Position numbers and translations under genes: made by a program
The notes under the pieces: generated by a model
Told to the model about the DNA's origin: nothing
The model's input: only the letters and a program-made list of their open reading frames with translations
Database searches by the model: none
Shown here: positions 44,145 through 53,900 of the stretch, in pieces
How positions within the stretch are numbered: the first letter of the stretch is position 1
Layout: every line of letters starts with the position of its first letter
Source of the DNA: Streptomyces sp. CB01201
GTDB taxonomy: Bacteria; Actinomycetota; Actinomycetes; Streptomycetales; Streptomycetaceae
Assembly: GCF_002803085.1 (NCBI RefSeq)
Contig: NZ_NNBJ01000012.1
Coordinates: 1-64,000, forward strand
Length of the DNA: 64,000 nucleotides
Direction of reading: 5' to 3'

Positions 44145-45182
44145 CTACGTCAGAAGCGGTAGCACCTCCGTACCGAGTCTGCGTACGTTCTCCTCCGTCG
44201 CCGACAGGTCACCCGACCCCTCCACCAGGAGGGCGAAGCGGGTGATGCCGGTGCGCTCGGAGGTGGCCGCGAGGCGGTCCGCCGCGAGCCTGGGGGTGCC
44301 CACGGGGTGCAGACCGCAGAGCAGTTCGGTGTACGCCACCGGGTCGCGCATCGCGCGGTGGCGGCCGTCGACCGTCACATGGGCGTCGAGCCCCTGCTTC
44401 AGCCAGCCCGGCATCGACTTGATCAACGTCTCCGCGGCCTCGGCCCGCCGGTCCGCGATCTGCGCCACCCCGGCCGACACATGGCCCGCCGCCGCGACCT
44501 TCTCCGGCGCGTGGCCGGCCGCGAGCGCCTGCCTGCGCCACAGCGCGACCATCTCGGCCTTGTCCTCGTCGCCGCAGTGCATCCCCAGGAGCATCGGAAG
44601 CCCGCGTTCCGCGGCCAGCTTGACGCTCCTGGGCGACGTGCACGCCACGATCACCTCGGGGCAGGCGTCCTCCGGGCCGCCGTCCAGGATCTCCGCGGGC
44701 CGCGGCACGACCGGGACCTCCCGAAAGCTGAACCGTTCCCCCTCGCCGGACACGCGGGGCTCGCGCAGCCAGCGCAGGAGCAGATCGAGCGACTCGGGGA
44801 AGCCCTGCTCGTAGGCCGAGAGGCCCGAGCCGAACACCTCCAGGTCGACCCACGGTCCGCCGCGCCCCACGCCGAGCGAGAAGCGCCCGCCGGAAGTGAG
44901 GTGCAGCAGCGCGGCCTGTTCGCCGAGCGCCACCGGATGCGCCGTCGGCAGCACGGAGACCGCCGTGCCGACCCTGATCCGCCGGGTGCGCCCGAGCAAT
45001 AACGCCGCCAGCGTCACGGCGGACGGGCACACCCCGTACGGTACGAAGTGATGTTCGGCCAGCCACACCGAGTCAAGCCCGGACTCCTCGGCCACCTCGG
45101 CGGACCTGACCGCACGATGGAGCGTTTCTCCCTGCCCCTGGCCCGGAAACTGGGCCGCCAGTACAAAAGTTCCGACACGCAT
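44145..45182 (-). CDS. LLM-class flavin-dependent oxidoreductase
   Basis: 345 aa bacterial-luciferase-like TIM barrel using FMNH2 or F420. Family blocks are SGLDSVWLAEHHF, RIRVGTAVSVLPTAHPVALGEQAA, LHLTSGGRFSLGVGRGG and the late PVGTPRLAADRLAATSERTG. The Group1 layout fits a monooxygenase or reductase of unknown substrate. ATG 45182 with GGAGG upstream. An IR (45246-45258) in the divergent gap may control it. Confidence 0.88.
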   Translation of the reverse strand: MRVGTFVLAAQFPGQGQGETLHRAVRSAEVAEESGLDSVWLAEHHFVPYGVCPSAVTLAALLLGRTRRIRVGTAVSVLPTAHPVALGEQAALLHLTSGGRFSLGVGRGGPWVDLEVFGSGLSAYEQGFPESLDLLLRWLREPRVSGEGERFSFREVPVVPRPAEILDGGPEDACPEVIVACTSPRSVKLAAERGLPMLLGMHCGDEDKAEMVALWRRQALAAGHAPEKVAAAGHVSAGVAQIADRRAEAAETLIKSMPGWLKQGLDAHVTVDGRHRAMRDPVAYTELLCGLHPVGTPRLAADRLAATSERTGITRFALLVEGSGDLSATEENVRRLGTEVLPLLT

Positions 45183-45245
45183 CGCCTTCTGCCTCCTTGC
45201 GGCCGACGCGGCTCTCCCCCTCTTACTGGCAAGAACGCCTGACAA

Positions 45246-45258
45246 GTGCCAAAGGCAC
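45246..45258. promoter_or_regulatory. Inverted repeat in divergent region
   Basis: GTGCC-AAA-GGCAC, a 5-bp dyad within the 225-base gap between the flavoprotein and the zinc-finger protein. Short, so only a candidate operator. Confidence 0.3.
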
Positions 45259-45407
45259 GGCCCATCGCCAACTTCTTGCGATTGTCCGCTAAGAGTCCCT
45301 CGAACGAGTGACGCCGGAGACCTCCGCGCCCTCCACCCGGGCGGGTACCCGCACCGGGTGGGCCTAGGCTGGGGAGAAACGTCCGGCCCGCCCCGTGAGG
45401 TGTCTAC

Positions 45408-45737
45408 GTGTCCCCGCGCCGCAACCGCCCCAAGGGCGGCGAGAACCCGCCCGAGTCCGAGAGCCGGATGGGCGGCGACCGTTTCGGTGTCCAGGGCACC
45501 GAGTCCTGGCAGGGCGAGGAGTGGTCGGTGCGGCACGTGGCGGGGGCCAGCGCGGCCGGCAAGCGCTACCGCTGCCCCGGCTGCGACCAGGAGATCCCCT
45601 CCGGCGCCCCGCACCTGGTGGCCTGGCCCGAGTACGGGGGCGTGGACGAGCGCCGGCACTGGCACAAGGCCTGCTGGAACGCGAAGGACCGCCGCACCAC
45701 GCGGGTGCAGCGGTCCAGGAACGCACCCAGGTACTGA
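45408..45737 (+). CDS. Small putative zinc-ribbon protein
   Basis: 109 aa. Polar N-terminus with SPRRNRPKGGENPPESES, then a compact Cys/His domain: CPGCDQEI, HLVAWPEYGG, HWHKACW. Two CxxC cysteines and later His/Cys residues could bind one zinc. It is conserved in streptomycetes but of unknown role. GAGG lies before GTG 45408, and TAGGCT at 45365-45370 is a plausible -10. Confidence 0.75.
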   Translation: MSPRRNRPKGGENPPESESRMGGDRFGVQGTESWQGEEWSVRHVAGASAAGKRYRCPGCDQEIPSGAPHLVAWPEYGGVDERRHWHKACWNAKDRRTTRVQRSRNAPRY

Positions 45738-45797
45738 ACGGCCCGGCCCTCTACCGGGCGAACGCGCCCAGGTGTGGGGATGCCGGGTCCGGCGTCC

Positions 45798-46649
45798 CTA
45801 TACGTCGCGGGAGTTGAGGGACACGAACGCGCCGCCGAGGGCGACCGCGGTGATGCCGGTGATGATCCCCAGCGACTCCCAGCCGGACGGGCCCGGTGTC
45901 GAGAGCTGATCGCCGTAGAGGGCGATCAGCTGGCTGGGGATCGAGTAGGCCATGAGGAAGTCCCGCAGGCCGCTCAGGGAGGCGGTGAACATGAACATGG
46001 CGAGGACCAGGGGCAGCAGCACCACCCCGATCATGATCGTGATCGCGCCGGCGGAGTGCCGGATCAGCGCACCCACCGCGAGCGACAGCAGGCCCAGCAT
46101 CGCGATGTAGAACCCGACGCCGACGGTGGCCCGCAGCCAGTCCCCGGAGGTCGGCCTCGGTCCGTCCGGCACCATGGCGGTCTGGAGGATCGCGACGAGA
46201 GTGGCGCCCGCCGTCACGATGACGAACGAGATCAGGAAGAAGACCACCGACTTCGCGGCCAGGATCCGCCCCCGGCTCGGGCAGGCCGTCAAGGTCGTGC
46301 GGATCATTCCGGTGCCGTACTCGGAGGAGATGGTGAGCACGCCGAGGGTGATCACGCAGATCGAGCCGAGGAGCACGCCGAAGGCGCCGAACACCAGAAC
46401 CGGGGTGTTGGTCTCCCCCCGGTCGTTGGCCCGGAGGAGGACGGCGAAGAGCAGGCCGAGCCCGAGCATGAGCACGACCAGCACCCCGAGCGTCCAGATC
46501 GTGGAACGCACCGACCGGATCTTGGTCCACTCGGAGGCGAGCGCATCACCGAAGCCGGGCCGGCGCTGAGCGATCGGCGAGGTGTAGGTGCCGAGCTGCG
46601 GGCCCGGCGCCTGCGGGGCGTGCGGCTGTTGCTGGTACGGGGTGGTCAT
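45798..46649 (-). CDS. ABC-2 type permease (module 1)
   Basis: 283 aa. A Pro/Gln-rich N-terminus (TTPYQQQPHAPQAPGPQ), conserved LASEWTKIRSVRSTIWTL, then six helices. ATG 46649 overlaps the ATPase stop by four bases. It shares SEWTKIR, SSEYGTGMIR and related blocks with the permease at 47991, so the two modules arose by duplication. Substrate not known. Confidence 0.88.
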   Translation of the reverse strand: MTTPYQQQPHAPQAPGPQLGTYTSPIAQRRPGFGDALASEWTKIRSVRSTIWTLGVLVVLMLGLGLLFAVLLRANDRGETNTPVLVFGAFGVLLGSICVITLGVLTISSEYGTGMIRTTLTACPSRGRILAAKSVVFFLISFVIVTAGATLVAILQTAMVPDGPRPTSGDWLRATVGVGFYIAMLGLLSLAVGALIRHSAGAITIMIGVVLLPLVLAMFMFTASLSGLRDFLMAYSIPSQLIALYGDQLSTPGPSGWESLGIITGITAVALGGAFVSLNSRDV

Positions 46650-47851
46650 CGGGCGTCCTCGGGCGTGGTCGGGGCGGCAGGCGTGTCCGGGGCCTGCGGA
46701 ACCGGGGGAGCGGCGGGCGGCCGCGGGGCCGGCCGGGCCGGGGCCTGCGGGTCCGGCTGCCGGACCGCGTCCGAGCCGAGCGGCGGGTGCACCGGGGCCT
46801 GGGGAGGTCCGGCCGCGTACGGGTTCTGGCCGGGCGGTGGCGGGGCGTACCAGCCCTGCTGCGGGACGTCGGGGATGACCGGCGGTGGCGCGTACCCGGG
46901 CGGCACGGCGGGCTGGAGGCCGGCCTTCTGGTCGGCCGTCGAGCGGTAGTCGACCGCGCCCTGCGTCATCCGCATGTACGCCTCCTCCAGCGAGGCCTGG
47001 TGCGGCGAGAGCTCCCACAGGCGTACGTCCGCCTCGTGGGCCACCTCGCTGATGCGGGGCAGCGGCAGGCCCGTCACCCGCAGCGCGCCGTCCGGCTCGG
47101 GCAGCACCTGGCCGCCCGCCTCGGTCAGCGCGGACGTCAGCTTCTCGCGCTGGGCGGGGTCGGTGCCGGGCGCGCGGACCCGGGCGAAGTCCGCGGAGTT
47201 GTGCGAGATGAAGTCCTTGACGCTCATGTCCGCGAGCAGCTGCCCGCGGCCGATGACGATGAGGTGCTCAGCGGTCACCGCCATCTCGCTCATCAGGTGC
47301 GAGGAGACGAAGACCGTGCGGCCCTCGGCGGCGAGCTGCTTCATCAGGTTGCGCACCCACAGGATGCCCTCCGGGTCGAGCCCGTTGACCGGCTCGTCGA
47401 AGAGCAGCACCTGGGGATCGCCGAGCAGTGCCGCGGCGATGCCGAGCCGCTGGCCCATGCCGAGCGAGAACCCCTTGGAGCGCTGCTTGGCGACCTGCTG
47501 GAGGCCGACCACGCCGAGCACCTCGTCCACCCGGCGGGCCGGGATGCCGGCGAGCTGGGCGAGCGAGAGCAGGTGGCTGCGGGCGCTGCGCCCGCCGTGC
47601 ACGGCCTTGGCGTCGAGCAGCGCGCCGACCTGGCGCGGTGCGTTGGGCAGACCGCGGAAGGGGTGGCCGCCGATGGTGACGTGCCCCGAGGTCGGCCGGT
47701 CGAGGCCGAGGATCATGCGCATGGTCGTGGACTTGCCGGAGCCGTTCGGCCCCAGGAACCCGGTGACCGTGCCCGGGCGGACCTGAAAGGAAAGGTTGTG
47801 CACGGCCGTCTTGGCGCCGTAGCGCTTCGTCAGGCCGACTGCCTCGATCAT
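46646..47851 (-). CDS. ABC transporter ATPase with Pro-rich tail (module 1)
   Basis: 401 aa. Walker A GPNGSGKSTTM, signature SLGMGQRLG, Walker B VLLFDEPVNGLD and switch region SSHLMSEM. The core ends near 310. The remaining 90 or so residues are Pro/Ala-rich (PPPGQNPYAAGPPQAP), which its paralogue lacks. The signature is the LGMGQ variant of bacitracin/BcrA-like ATPases. Start ATG 47851. Coupled to its permease. Confidence 0.9.
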   Translation of the reverse strand: MIEAVGLTKRYGAKTAVHNLSFQVRPGTVTGFLGPNGSGKSTTMRMILGLDRPTSGHVTIGGHPFRGLPNAPRQVGALLDAKAVHGGRSARSHLLSLAQLAGIPARRVDEVLGVVGLQQVAKQRSKGFSLGMGQRLGIAAALLGDPQVLLFDEPVNGLDPEGILWVRNLMKQLAAEGRTVFVSSHLMSEMAVTAEHLIVIGRGQLLADMSVKDFISHNSADFARVRAPGTDPAQREKLTSALTEAGGQVLPEPDGALRVTGLPLPRISEVAHEADVRLWELSPHQASLEEAYMRMTQGAVDYRSTADQKAGLQPAVPPGYAPPPVIPDVPQQGWYAPPPPGQNPYAAGPPQAPVHPPLGSDAVRQPDPQAPARPAPRPPAAPPVPQAPDTPAAPTTPEDAR

Positions 47852-47990
47852 TCTCCAGCCCCATCGACGGTTCGGGTCGTCGGGGCGGTGTCCGGCGTGC
47901 GGCCGGCGTGCCCCCGTATGAGTGAGGAGCTTATCCAGGCCTTGACGGTTCCGGCCAAGCCGTGATCTACCGGACGGCGGCCGTCCCGGC

Positions 47991-48770
47991 TCAGGCGTCC
48001 CGGTGTCTGAGGACGAGGTAGCCGCCCGCGAGCGCGGCGATCACCCACAGCGCCATGATGCCGAGCCCGCCCCACGGCCCGTACGGCGCCGGATCGCTGT
48101 TCATGGCGTCCGGCACCACCTGCATGATCTGGGAGCCGGCCCGGTCGGGGAAGTAACGGGCCACGGTCTTGGCGCCGGGCACCGCCGAGAGGATCTGCGA
48201 GATCAGGAAGAAGAACGGCATCAGGATGCCGAGCGAGAGCATCGAGCTGCGCAGCATCGCGGCGACGCCCATCGAGAACAGCGCGATCAGCGCCATGTAG
48301 AGCCCGGCCCCGACGACCGCCCGCAGCACGTTGGGCGCGCCGATGGTCGTCCGGTGCGGGCCGAGCAGCGCCTGGCCGAGGAAGAACGTGACGAAGCTGG
48401 TCACCAGGCCCACCACCAGCGCGAGCAGGGTGGCCACCGCGAGCTTGGAGAACAGGAAGGTGCCGCGCCGGGGCACCGCGGCGAGCGAGGAGCGGATCAT
48501 GCCCGAGCTGTACTCGGTGCCGACCACCAGGACGCCGAAGACGACCATCGCAAGCTGACCCAGGATCATGCCGGAGAAGCTGATGAGCGTGGGGTCGAAG
48601 GTCAGCCGCTCGGCCGGCCCCAGATCGTCGAACTGCGACCGCATCAGCGCGCAGAGGGCGGCGCCGATCGCGACCGTGACGATCAGGGCGCAGGCGAGCG
48701 TCCAGGTCGTCGAGGAGACCGTACGGATCTTGGTCCACTCGGACTTCAGGACCGCGGGTACCGATGCCAT
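47991..48770 (-). CDS. ABC-2 type permease (module 2)
   Basis: 259 aa, six helices. The start MASVPAVLKSEWTKIRTVSSTTWTL parallels the module 1 permease without its Pro/Gln extension. VVGTEYSSGMIRSSLAAVPRRG is the conserved loop. ATG 48770 is three bases after the ATPase stop. Paralogue of 45798-46649. Confidence 0.88.
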   Translation of the reverse strand: MASVPAVLKSEWTKIRTVSSTTWTLACALIVTVAIGAALCALMRSQFDDLGPAERLTFDPTLISFSGMILGQLAMVVFGVLVVGTEYSSGMIRSSLAAVPRRGTFLFSKLAVATLLALVVGLVTSFVTFFLGQALLGPHRTTIGAPNVLRAVVGAGLYMALIALFSMGVAAMLRSSMLSLGILMPFFFLISQILSAVPGAKTVARYFPDRAGSQIMQVVPDAMNSDPAPYGPWGGLGIMALWVIAALAGGYLVLRHRDA

Positions 48771-48773
48771 CGC

Positions 48774-49775
48774 TCAGACCCCCTTGTCCTGGCCGCGGGC
48801 GCCCCACCGCGGCGGCTCCTGGGCGCCGCCCCGGTCGGGCGGGGCGGCCGGTGGGCCGCCCGGGGTGGTCGCGCCATGCGCGTGGTACTCCACCGAACCC
48901 GCCGTCATCTGCATGAACGCCTCTTCGAGCGAGGCCTGCTGGCCGGACAGCTCGTGCAGCACGAGCTGGTGCTGGGCGGCCAGTTCGCCGAGCGCCTCGA
49001 TCCTGCCGTTGTCGACCTCGATGGCGCCGTCCCCGGTCTGGAGGAAGGGGACGCCGGCCTGGTGCAGCACGTCCAGGAGCCGTTCCCACTGCGGCGAGCG
49101 GAGTCGTACGAAACTCCGGGAGTTCTGCCGGATGAAATCCGCCATCGATGTATCGGCGAGCAGTCGGCCCTGCCCGATAACGATCAAGTGATCCGCCGTG
49201 AGCGCCATTTCGCTCATCAGGTGAGACGAAACGAAGATCGTTCGTCCCTCACCCGCGAGCTGCTTCATCAGATTGCGGATCCAGTGAATTCCCTCGGGGT
49301 CCAGACCATTGACGGGTTCGTCGAACATCAGGATCTCGGGGTCGCCGAGCAGCGCGGAGGCGATTCCCAGCCGCTGCCCCATACCGAGCGAGAAGCCCTT
49401 CGCCTTCTTCTTCGCCACCGCCGTCAGACCCACCGTGTCCAGGACCTCGGAGACCCGTGCGGCCGGGATCCGGTTGGACTGGGCCAGGCACAGCAGGTTG
49501 TTGTACGCGGTGCGGCCGCCGTGCATCGCCTTGGCGTCGAGCAGCGCCCCGATGTACTTCAGCGGCTCGGCGAGTTCGCGGTAGTGCTTCCCGTCGATGC
49601 GTACGGAACCGCTGGTCGGGTTGTCCAGATCGAGCAGCATCCGCATGGTCGTCGACTTGCCGGCCCCGTTCGGTCCCAGGAAGCCGGTCACCACACCGGG
49701 TCTGACCTGGAAGGACAGCTGGTCCACGGCGACCTTGCTGCCATAGCGCTTGGTGAGGCCCTCAAGCTCGATCAT
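48774..49775 (-). CDS. ABC transporter ATPase (module 2)
   Basis: 333 aa. Walker A GPNGAGKSTTM, signature SLGMGQRLG, Walker B LMFDEPVNGLDPEG, switch SSHLMSEMAL. BcrA-type. Very similar to the module 1 ATPase across the core. Its C-terminal region ends EPPRWGARGQDKGV. It lies 98 bases downstream of filP on the same strand, past a terminator. Confidence 0.92.
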   Translation of the reverse strand: MIELEGLTKRYGSKVAVDQLSFQVRPGVVTGFLGPNGAGKSTTMRMLLDLDNPTSGSVRIDGKHYRELAEPLKYIGALLDAKAMHGGRTAYNNLLCLAQSNRIPAARVSEVLDTVGLTAVAKKKAKGFSLGMGQRLGIASALLGDPEILMFDEPVNGLDPEGIHWIRNLMKQLAGEGRTIFVSSHLMSEMALTADHLIVIGQGRLLADTSMADFIRQNSRSFVRLRSPQWERLLDVLHQAGVPFLQTGDGAIEVDNGRIEALGELAAQHQLVLHELSGQQASLEEAFMQMTAGSVEYHAHGATTPGGPPAAPPDRGGAQEPPRWGARGQDKGV

Positions 49776-49797
49776 GCGGCAACGCTAAATGCGGACA

Positions 49798-49829
49798 AAG
49801 CCCCCCGCCACCGGAGTGGCAGGGGGCTT
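49798..49829 (-). terminator. filP terminator
   Basis: On the minus strand AAGCCCCCTGCCAC and GTGGCGGGGGGCTT pair with one mismatch and a short TCCG loop, then TTTG. It lies 45 bases after the filP stop. Confidence 0.8.
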
Positions 49830-49873
49830 CGGGGCCTGCGGCCGCAGCCCACGGGGGAGGGGCTGCGGGGCCG

Positions 49874-50812
49874 CTAGCGGGACTGCTGCGCCGGAACGCC
49901 GCGCGAGACGGGCTCGTCGTCGACCGGGGAACCGGCGGCGGCCACGGCCGCACCGGTCAGCGTCGCCAGCATCTCGCGGACGTTGGTGAGCTGGGCGTTG
50001 ATCGAGTCGCGGCGGTTGGTGAGGGCCGCCAGCTCGCGCTCGGATTCCGAACGGATGCGGTCGGCCTTGGCGTTGGCGTCGGCCACGATGTCCTCGGCCT
50101 GGCGCTGCGCCGTCTCCACCGTCTGGCGCGCCCGGCGCTCCGCGTCCGTACGCAGCTTCTCGGCCTCCAGGCGGAGCTGCTCCGCGCGGTGCTCGATCTC
50201 CGCGAGGCGCTTCTCGGCCTTGGCCTGACGCGACGCCAGGTCGCGCTCGGACTGCTCGCGGCGCTTGGCCAGGTTCGTCTCGAAGTCCGCGGCGGCCTGG
50301 GCGGCCTTGGCGCGGGTCTCCTCGAAGAGCGCGTCCGCCTCCTCGCGCTTGGACTGCGCGTCCTTCTGCGCCTCGGAACGGAGCTGAGAGGCGTCACCCT
50401 TCGCCTTCTCGACGATCCGAACGCCCTCGTCCTCCGCCTTCGCCTTGCGCTCGGAGGCGAACGACTCGGCGTCGTTGCGCACCTGCTGAGCGGCCGACTC
50501 GGCGAGTTCCCGGTGCTGCTCGGCGGCCCGACGGGCCTCCTCGCGCAGGTCCTTCGCCTCTTCCTCGGCCAGCCGCAGGATCTTTTCGACCCGCGCACCG
50601 AGACCGGCGTACGACGGCTCCGCGTCGCTCACCTGGGCCTGGGCGTTCTGCGTTTCGAGGTGGAGCTCCTCGATGCGCTTTTCCAGAGAAGTGATCCGTG
50701 CCAGAGCACTGTCACGGTCGGCGACGAGCTTGGTAATGCGGTCATCCACCTGACCGCGGTCGTAACCACGCCGCACGAGCTCGAAGCCGAAGGGGGAGGA
50801 AGTGTCGCTCAT
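49874..50812 (-). CDS. filP: FilP, intermediate-filament-like coiled-coil protein
   Basis: 312 aa (S. coelicolor FilP is about 310). N-terminal DivIVA-like FGFELVRRGYDRGQVDDRI, then almost continuous coiled coil of Ala/Glu/Arg/Gln (about 30-270) with a break near 60-80, and a short tail RGVPAQQSR. FilP forms a cytoskeletal network behind the hyphal tip and gives stiffness. AGGAA precedes the ATG. scy lies 114 bases upstream; the two partner with DivIVA in tip growth. The order is scy then filP, as in S. coelicolor. Confidence 0.95.
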   Translation of the reverse strand: MSDTSSPFGFELVRRGYDRGQVDDRITKLVADRDSALARITSLEKRIEELHLETQNAQAQVSDAEPSYAGLGARVEKILRLAEEEAKDLREEARRAAEQHRELAESAAQQVRNDAESFASERKAKAEDEGVRIVEKAKGDASQLRSEAQKDAQSKREEADALFEETRAKAAQAAADFETNLAKRREQSERDLASRQAKAEKRLAEIEHRAEQLRLEAEKLRTDAERRARQTVETAQRQAEDIVADANAKADRIRSESERELAALTNRRDSINAQLTNVREMLATLTGAAVAAAGSPVDDEPVSRGVPAQQSR

Positions 50813-50926
50813 GGGGTTCCTGTCGAATGAGACCGGTGAGGTGATAGGGGGAATCCTAGGGGCCCAAGCGGCGTGTCATCGAGCGGATGCCCGTTTGATC
50901 TGGAGAATGTCCAGCCTTTTGAGTGG

Positions 50927-53900
50927 CTAGCCCTCCGAAGACTTGCCACCCGAACGAGTCGCTCCGGCCGCCGCACCTGCCTTGACACCTGCGGAAGTAC
51001 CGCTGCCGGAGCCGGATTTGCCGCCCGAGGTCGGCGCCTCGAATGATTCCAACGCCTCAAGTACATCCTGGACACGGGAGATCTCGGCATTGATGTCGGC
51101 CCGCCGGCGGACCAGGACGTCGAGTTCACGCTTGCCCTCCTCGACCGTGCGGCGCGCCTCGGCAGCCGCCTCGTCGCGCAGTGCGGTGGCCTCGCGGATC
51201 AGCTCGGCCTTCTTGGTCTCGGCCTCCTTGAGCAGCGCCTCCGCCTTCTTCACGGCGGCGATACGCACCTTGCCCGCCTCGGAGTTGGCGTCCGACACCA
51301 GCTCCTTGGCCTTGGTCTGCGCCTCCTGGGACTGCTCGGTCGCGGCCTTCACCAGCTTGTCGACGCGCTCGCCCGCCGTCTTCATCTGCTCGGCGCTCTC
51401 GCGGCGGGCCCGCTCGTGCAGCTCCTCGATCTCCGCCTCGGTGCGCGAGCGCACCTCCTCGGTGCGCTCCCTTATGGCGGTGGCGTCCGCGCGGGCCCCC
51501 GCGAGCAGCTCGTCGGCGTCCGTACGGGCCTTCTCCACCAGGGAGTTGCCCTCGACCGTCGACTCCGCGACGATCCGCTCGGCCTCCTTGCGGGCCGCGC
51601 CGACCATCGTGTCGGCCTGCTCCTCGGCCTCGGTGGCGGCGCGCAGCGCCTCCTCCTGGGCCTTGTTGATGAGCTGGTCGGCCTGCTCGGCCGCGTCGCC
51701 GCGCCGCTTGGCGGCGGCCGTACGCGCCTCGTCGAGGAGCCGGTCCGCCTCCTCGCGGGCCTCGGTGCGCGTCTTCTCGGCGGCCTCGTCCGCACGGGAC
51801 CGGTTCTTCTCGGCCTCCGCGCGGATCCGCTCGGCCGCCTGCTGCGCGGAGCCCACCGTCTCGGCGGCCTCGGCCCGCAGCCGCTCGGCCTCGCCGCTCG
51901 CCTCCGCGATCAACTGGTCGGCCTGCTCGGCCGCGTCGGAGCGCCGCTTGTCGGCGGCCCGGCGGGCCTCGTCGAGCAGCCGGTCGGCCTCGGCGCGCGC
52001 CTCGTTGACGGTCTGCTCGGCCTCGGCGTTGGCCGCGCCCAGCGTGGAGCCGGCGTCCGACCGGGCCTCGGTGGTGACCAACTCGGCATACGCGTTCGCC
52101 TCGTTGGTGGTGCGCTCGGCCTCCGCCTGCGCCTGACCGGTGACCCGCTCGGCCTGTTCACGGGCGGCCGTCGTGACCTGCTCGGCCTCGGCGAGCGCCG
52201 CGGTGGTGACCTGCTCGGCCTCCGCGAGGGCCGCGGACGTGACCCGGTCGGCCTCCTCGCGGGCCTCGGCGCGCAGCGCATCGGCCTCGGCCTGGCCCTC
52301 GACCCGCACCTGCTGGGCCTCGGTGGTGAGGCGCTCGGCCTCCGCGGTCGACTCGGCGGCGAGCCGCTCGGCCTCCGCCGTCGCCTCGCCGACCAGGCGG
52401 TCGGCCTGGCTCGCGGCGTCGGAGCGGATCCGGTTGGCGTCCTCGCGGGCCTCGGCCCGGGTGCGGGCCGCGTCCTGCTCGGAGGAGGCCAGCGCGTCCG
52501 AGGCCTCGGTGCGCATGCGCTGCGCGTACTCGGAGGCGTCCGAACGGGCCTTCTCCGCCTCGGCCATGGCGTCCGCGACGGTCCGCTCGGCCAGCTCCTT
52601 CGCGGCCTCGGACTCCTCCTGGGCACGGGTGCGGATACGGCTCGCGTCCTCGCCGGCCCGCTCCCGCTCGGCGTGCGCGTCGGCGCGGACCCGGTCCGCC
52701 TCCGCCTGCGCCTCGCTCGTGGTGCGCTCCGCCGCGTGCTCGGCGGCACTGCGCAGCCCCGCGATCTCCTGCTCGGCCTCCTCGCGGAGCCCGGACACCG
52801 AATCCCGTACGTCCTTGGCGGTCTGCTCGGCCGTCGACACCAGCTCGGTGGCGCGCCGGTCGGCCTCCTCACCGAGCCGCTGCGCCTCGGCCTGCGCCTC
52901 CTCGACCCGCTTGCGGGCGGAGGCGAGCAGCTCCTCGCTCTGCTCGCGGGCCTGGGAGCGCTCCGAATCGGCTTCCGCGCGCGCCGAGTTGAGCGTCTCC
53001 TCGGCCTCGCGGCGGCGCCGGGTGGCCTCCTCCTGCGCGGCGGCCAGCGCCTCGGCGGCCTCGGCGCCGACCCGCTCGGCGGCGGCCGCGGCCTCCGCGC
53101 GCATCCGGTCGGCGGTCTCCTGCGCCTCGGACTTGAGCCGCTCGGCCTCCGCGGCCGCCTCGGCGCGCAGCCGCACGGCCGCGTTCTCCGCCTCGGAACG
53201 GGCGGTCGAGGCATCGGCGGCGGCCTCGGTGCGCAGGCGCTCGGCCTCCTGCTCGGCCTGCGCCTGGAGCGTACGGATGCGCTCGGCGGCCTCGGTGCGG
53301 ATCCGCTCGGTCTCCTCGGCGGCCTCGCGCCGGATCCGCTCGCCTTCGGCGCGGGCATCGGTGAGGGCCTGCTCGGCGGCGGCGTGGCGCTGCTCGGCCT
53401 CGGTGTGCAGGCGGGTCAGTTCCTCGGCGGCCTCGGCCTGGCGGGCCGCTATCGCCCGCTCGGTCTCCTCGCGCAGGCCAACGGCCGCCCGCTCGGCGTC
53501 CGTTGTGGTCTGCTCGGCCTGCTCCTCGGCCTCCGTGCGCATCCGCTCGGCCTCGGCGCGGGTGCGGTCCAGGGTCTCCTCGGCCTGCTTGCGCAGGGTG
53601 TTGGCCCGCTCGACGGCCTCATTGCGTACGCGCTCGGACTCGTTGCCCGCGGTCGTGCGCAGCTCGTCGGCATCCGCCTTCGCCTTGGCGAGCAGCTCCT
53701 CGGCGGTCCTGGCCGCCTCCTCGATCTGCTGGACGGCCTCGCGCCGCGCCTCGCCCCGGATCCGCTCGCCCTCGGCGACCGCCTCGGCGCGCAGCTGCTC
53801 GGCCTCGCCGCGCAGCCGGCGGGCCTCCTCCTGGAGCTCGACCGTCTTGGCCCGGTACTCCTTGGTGTCGTCCTTGGCCGCGCCCTTGAGCTCGTCGGCC

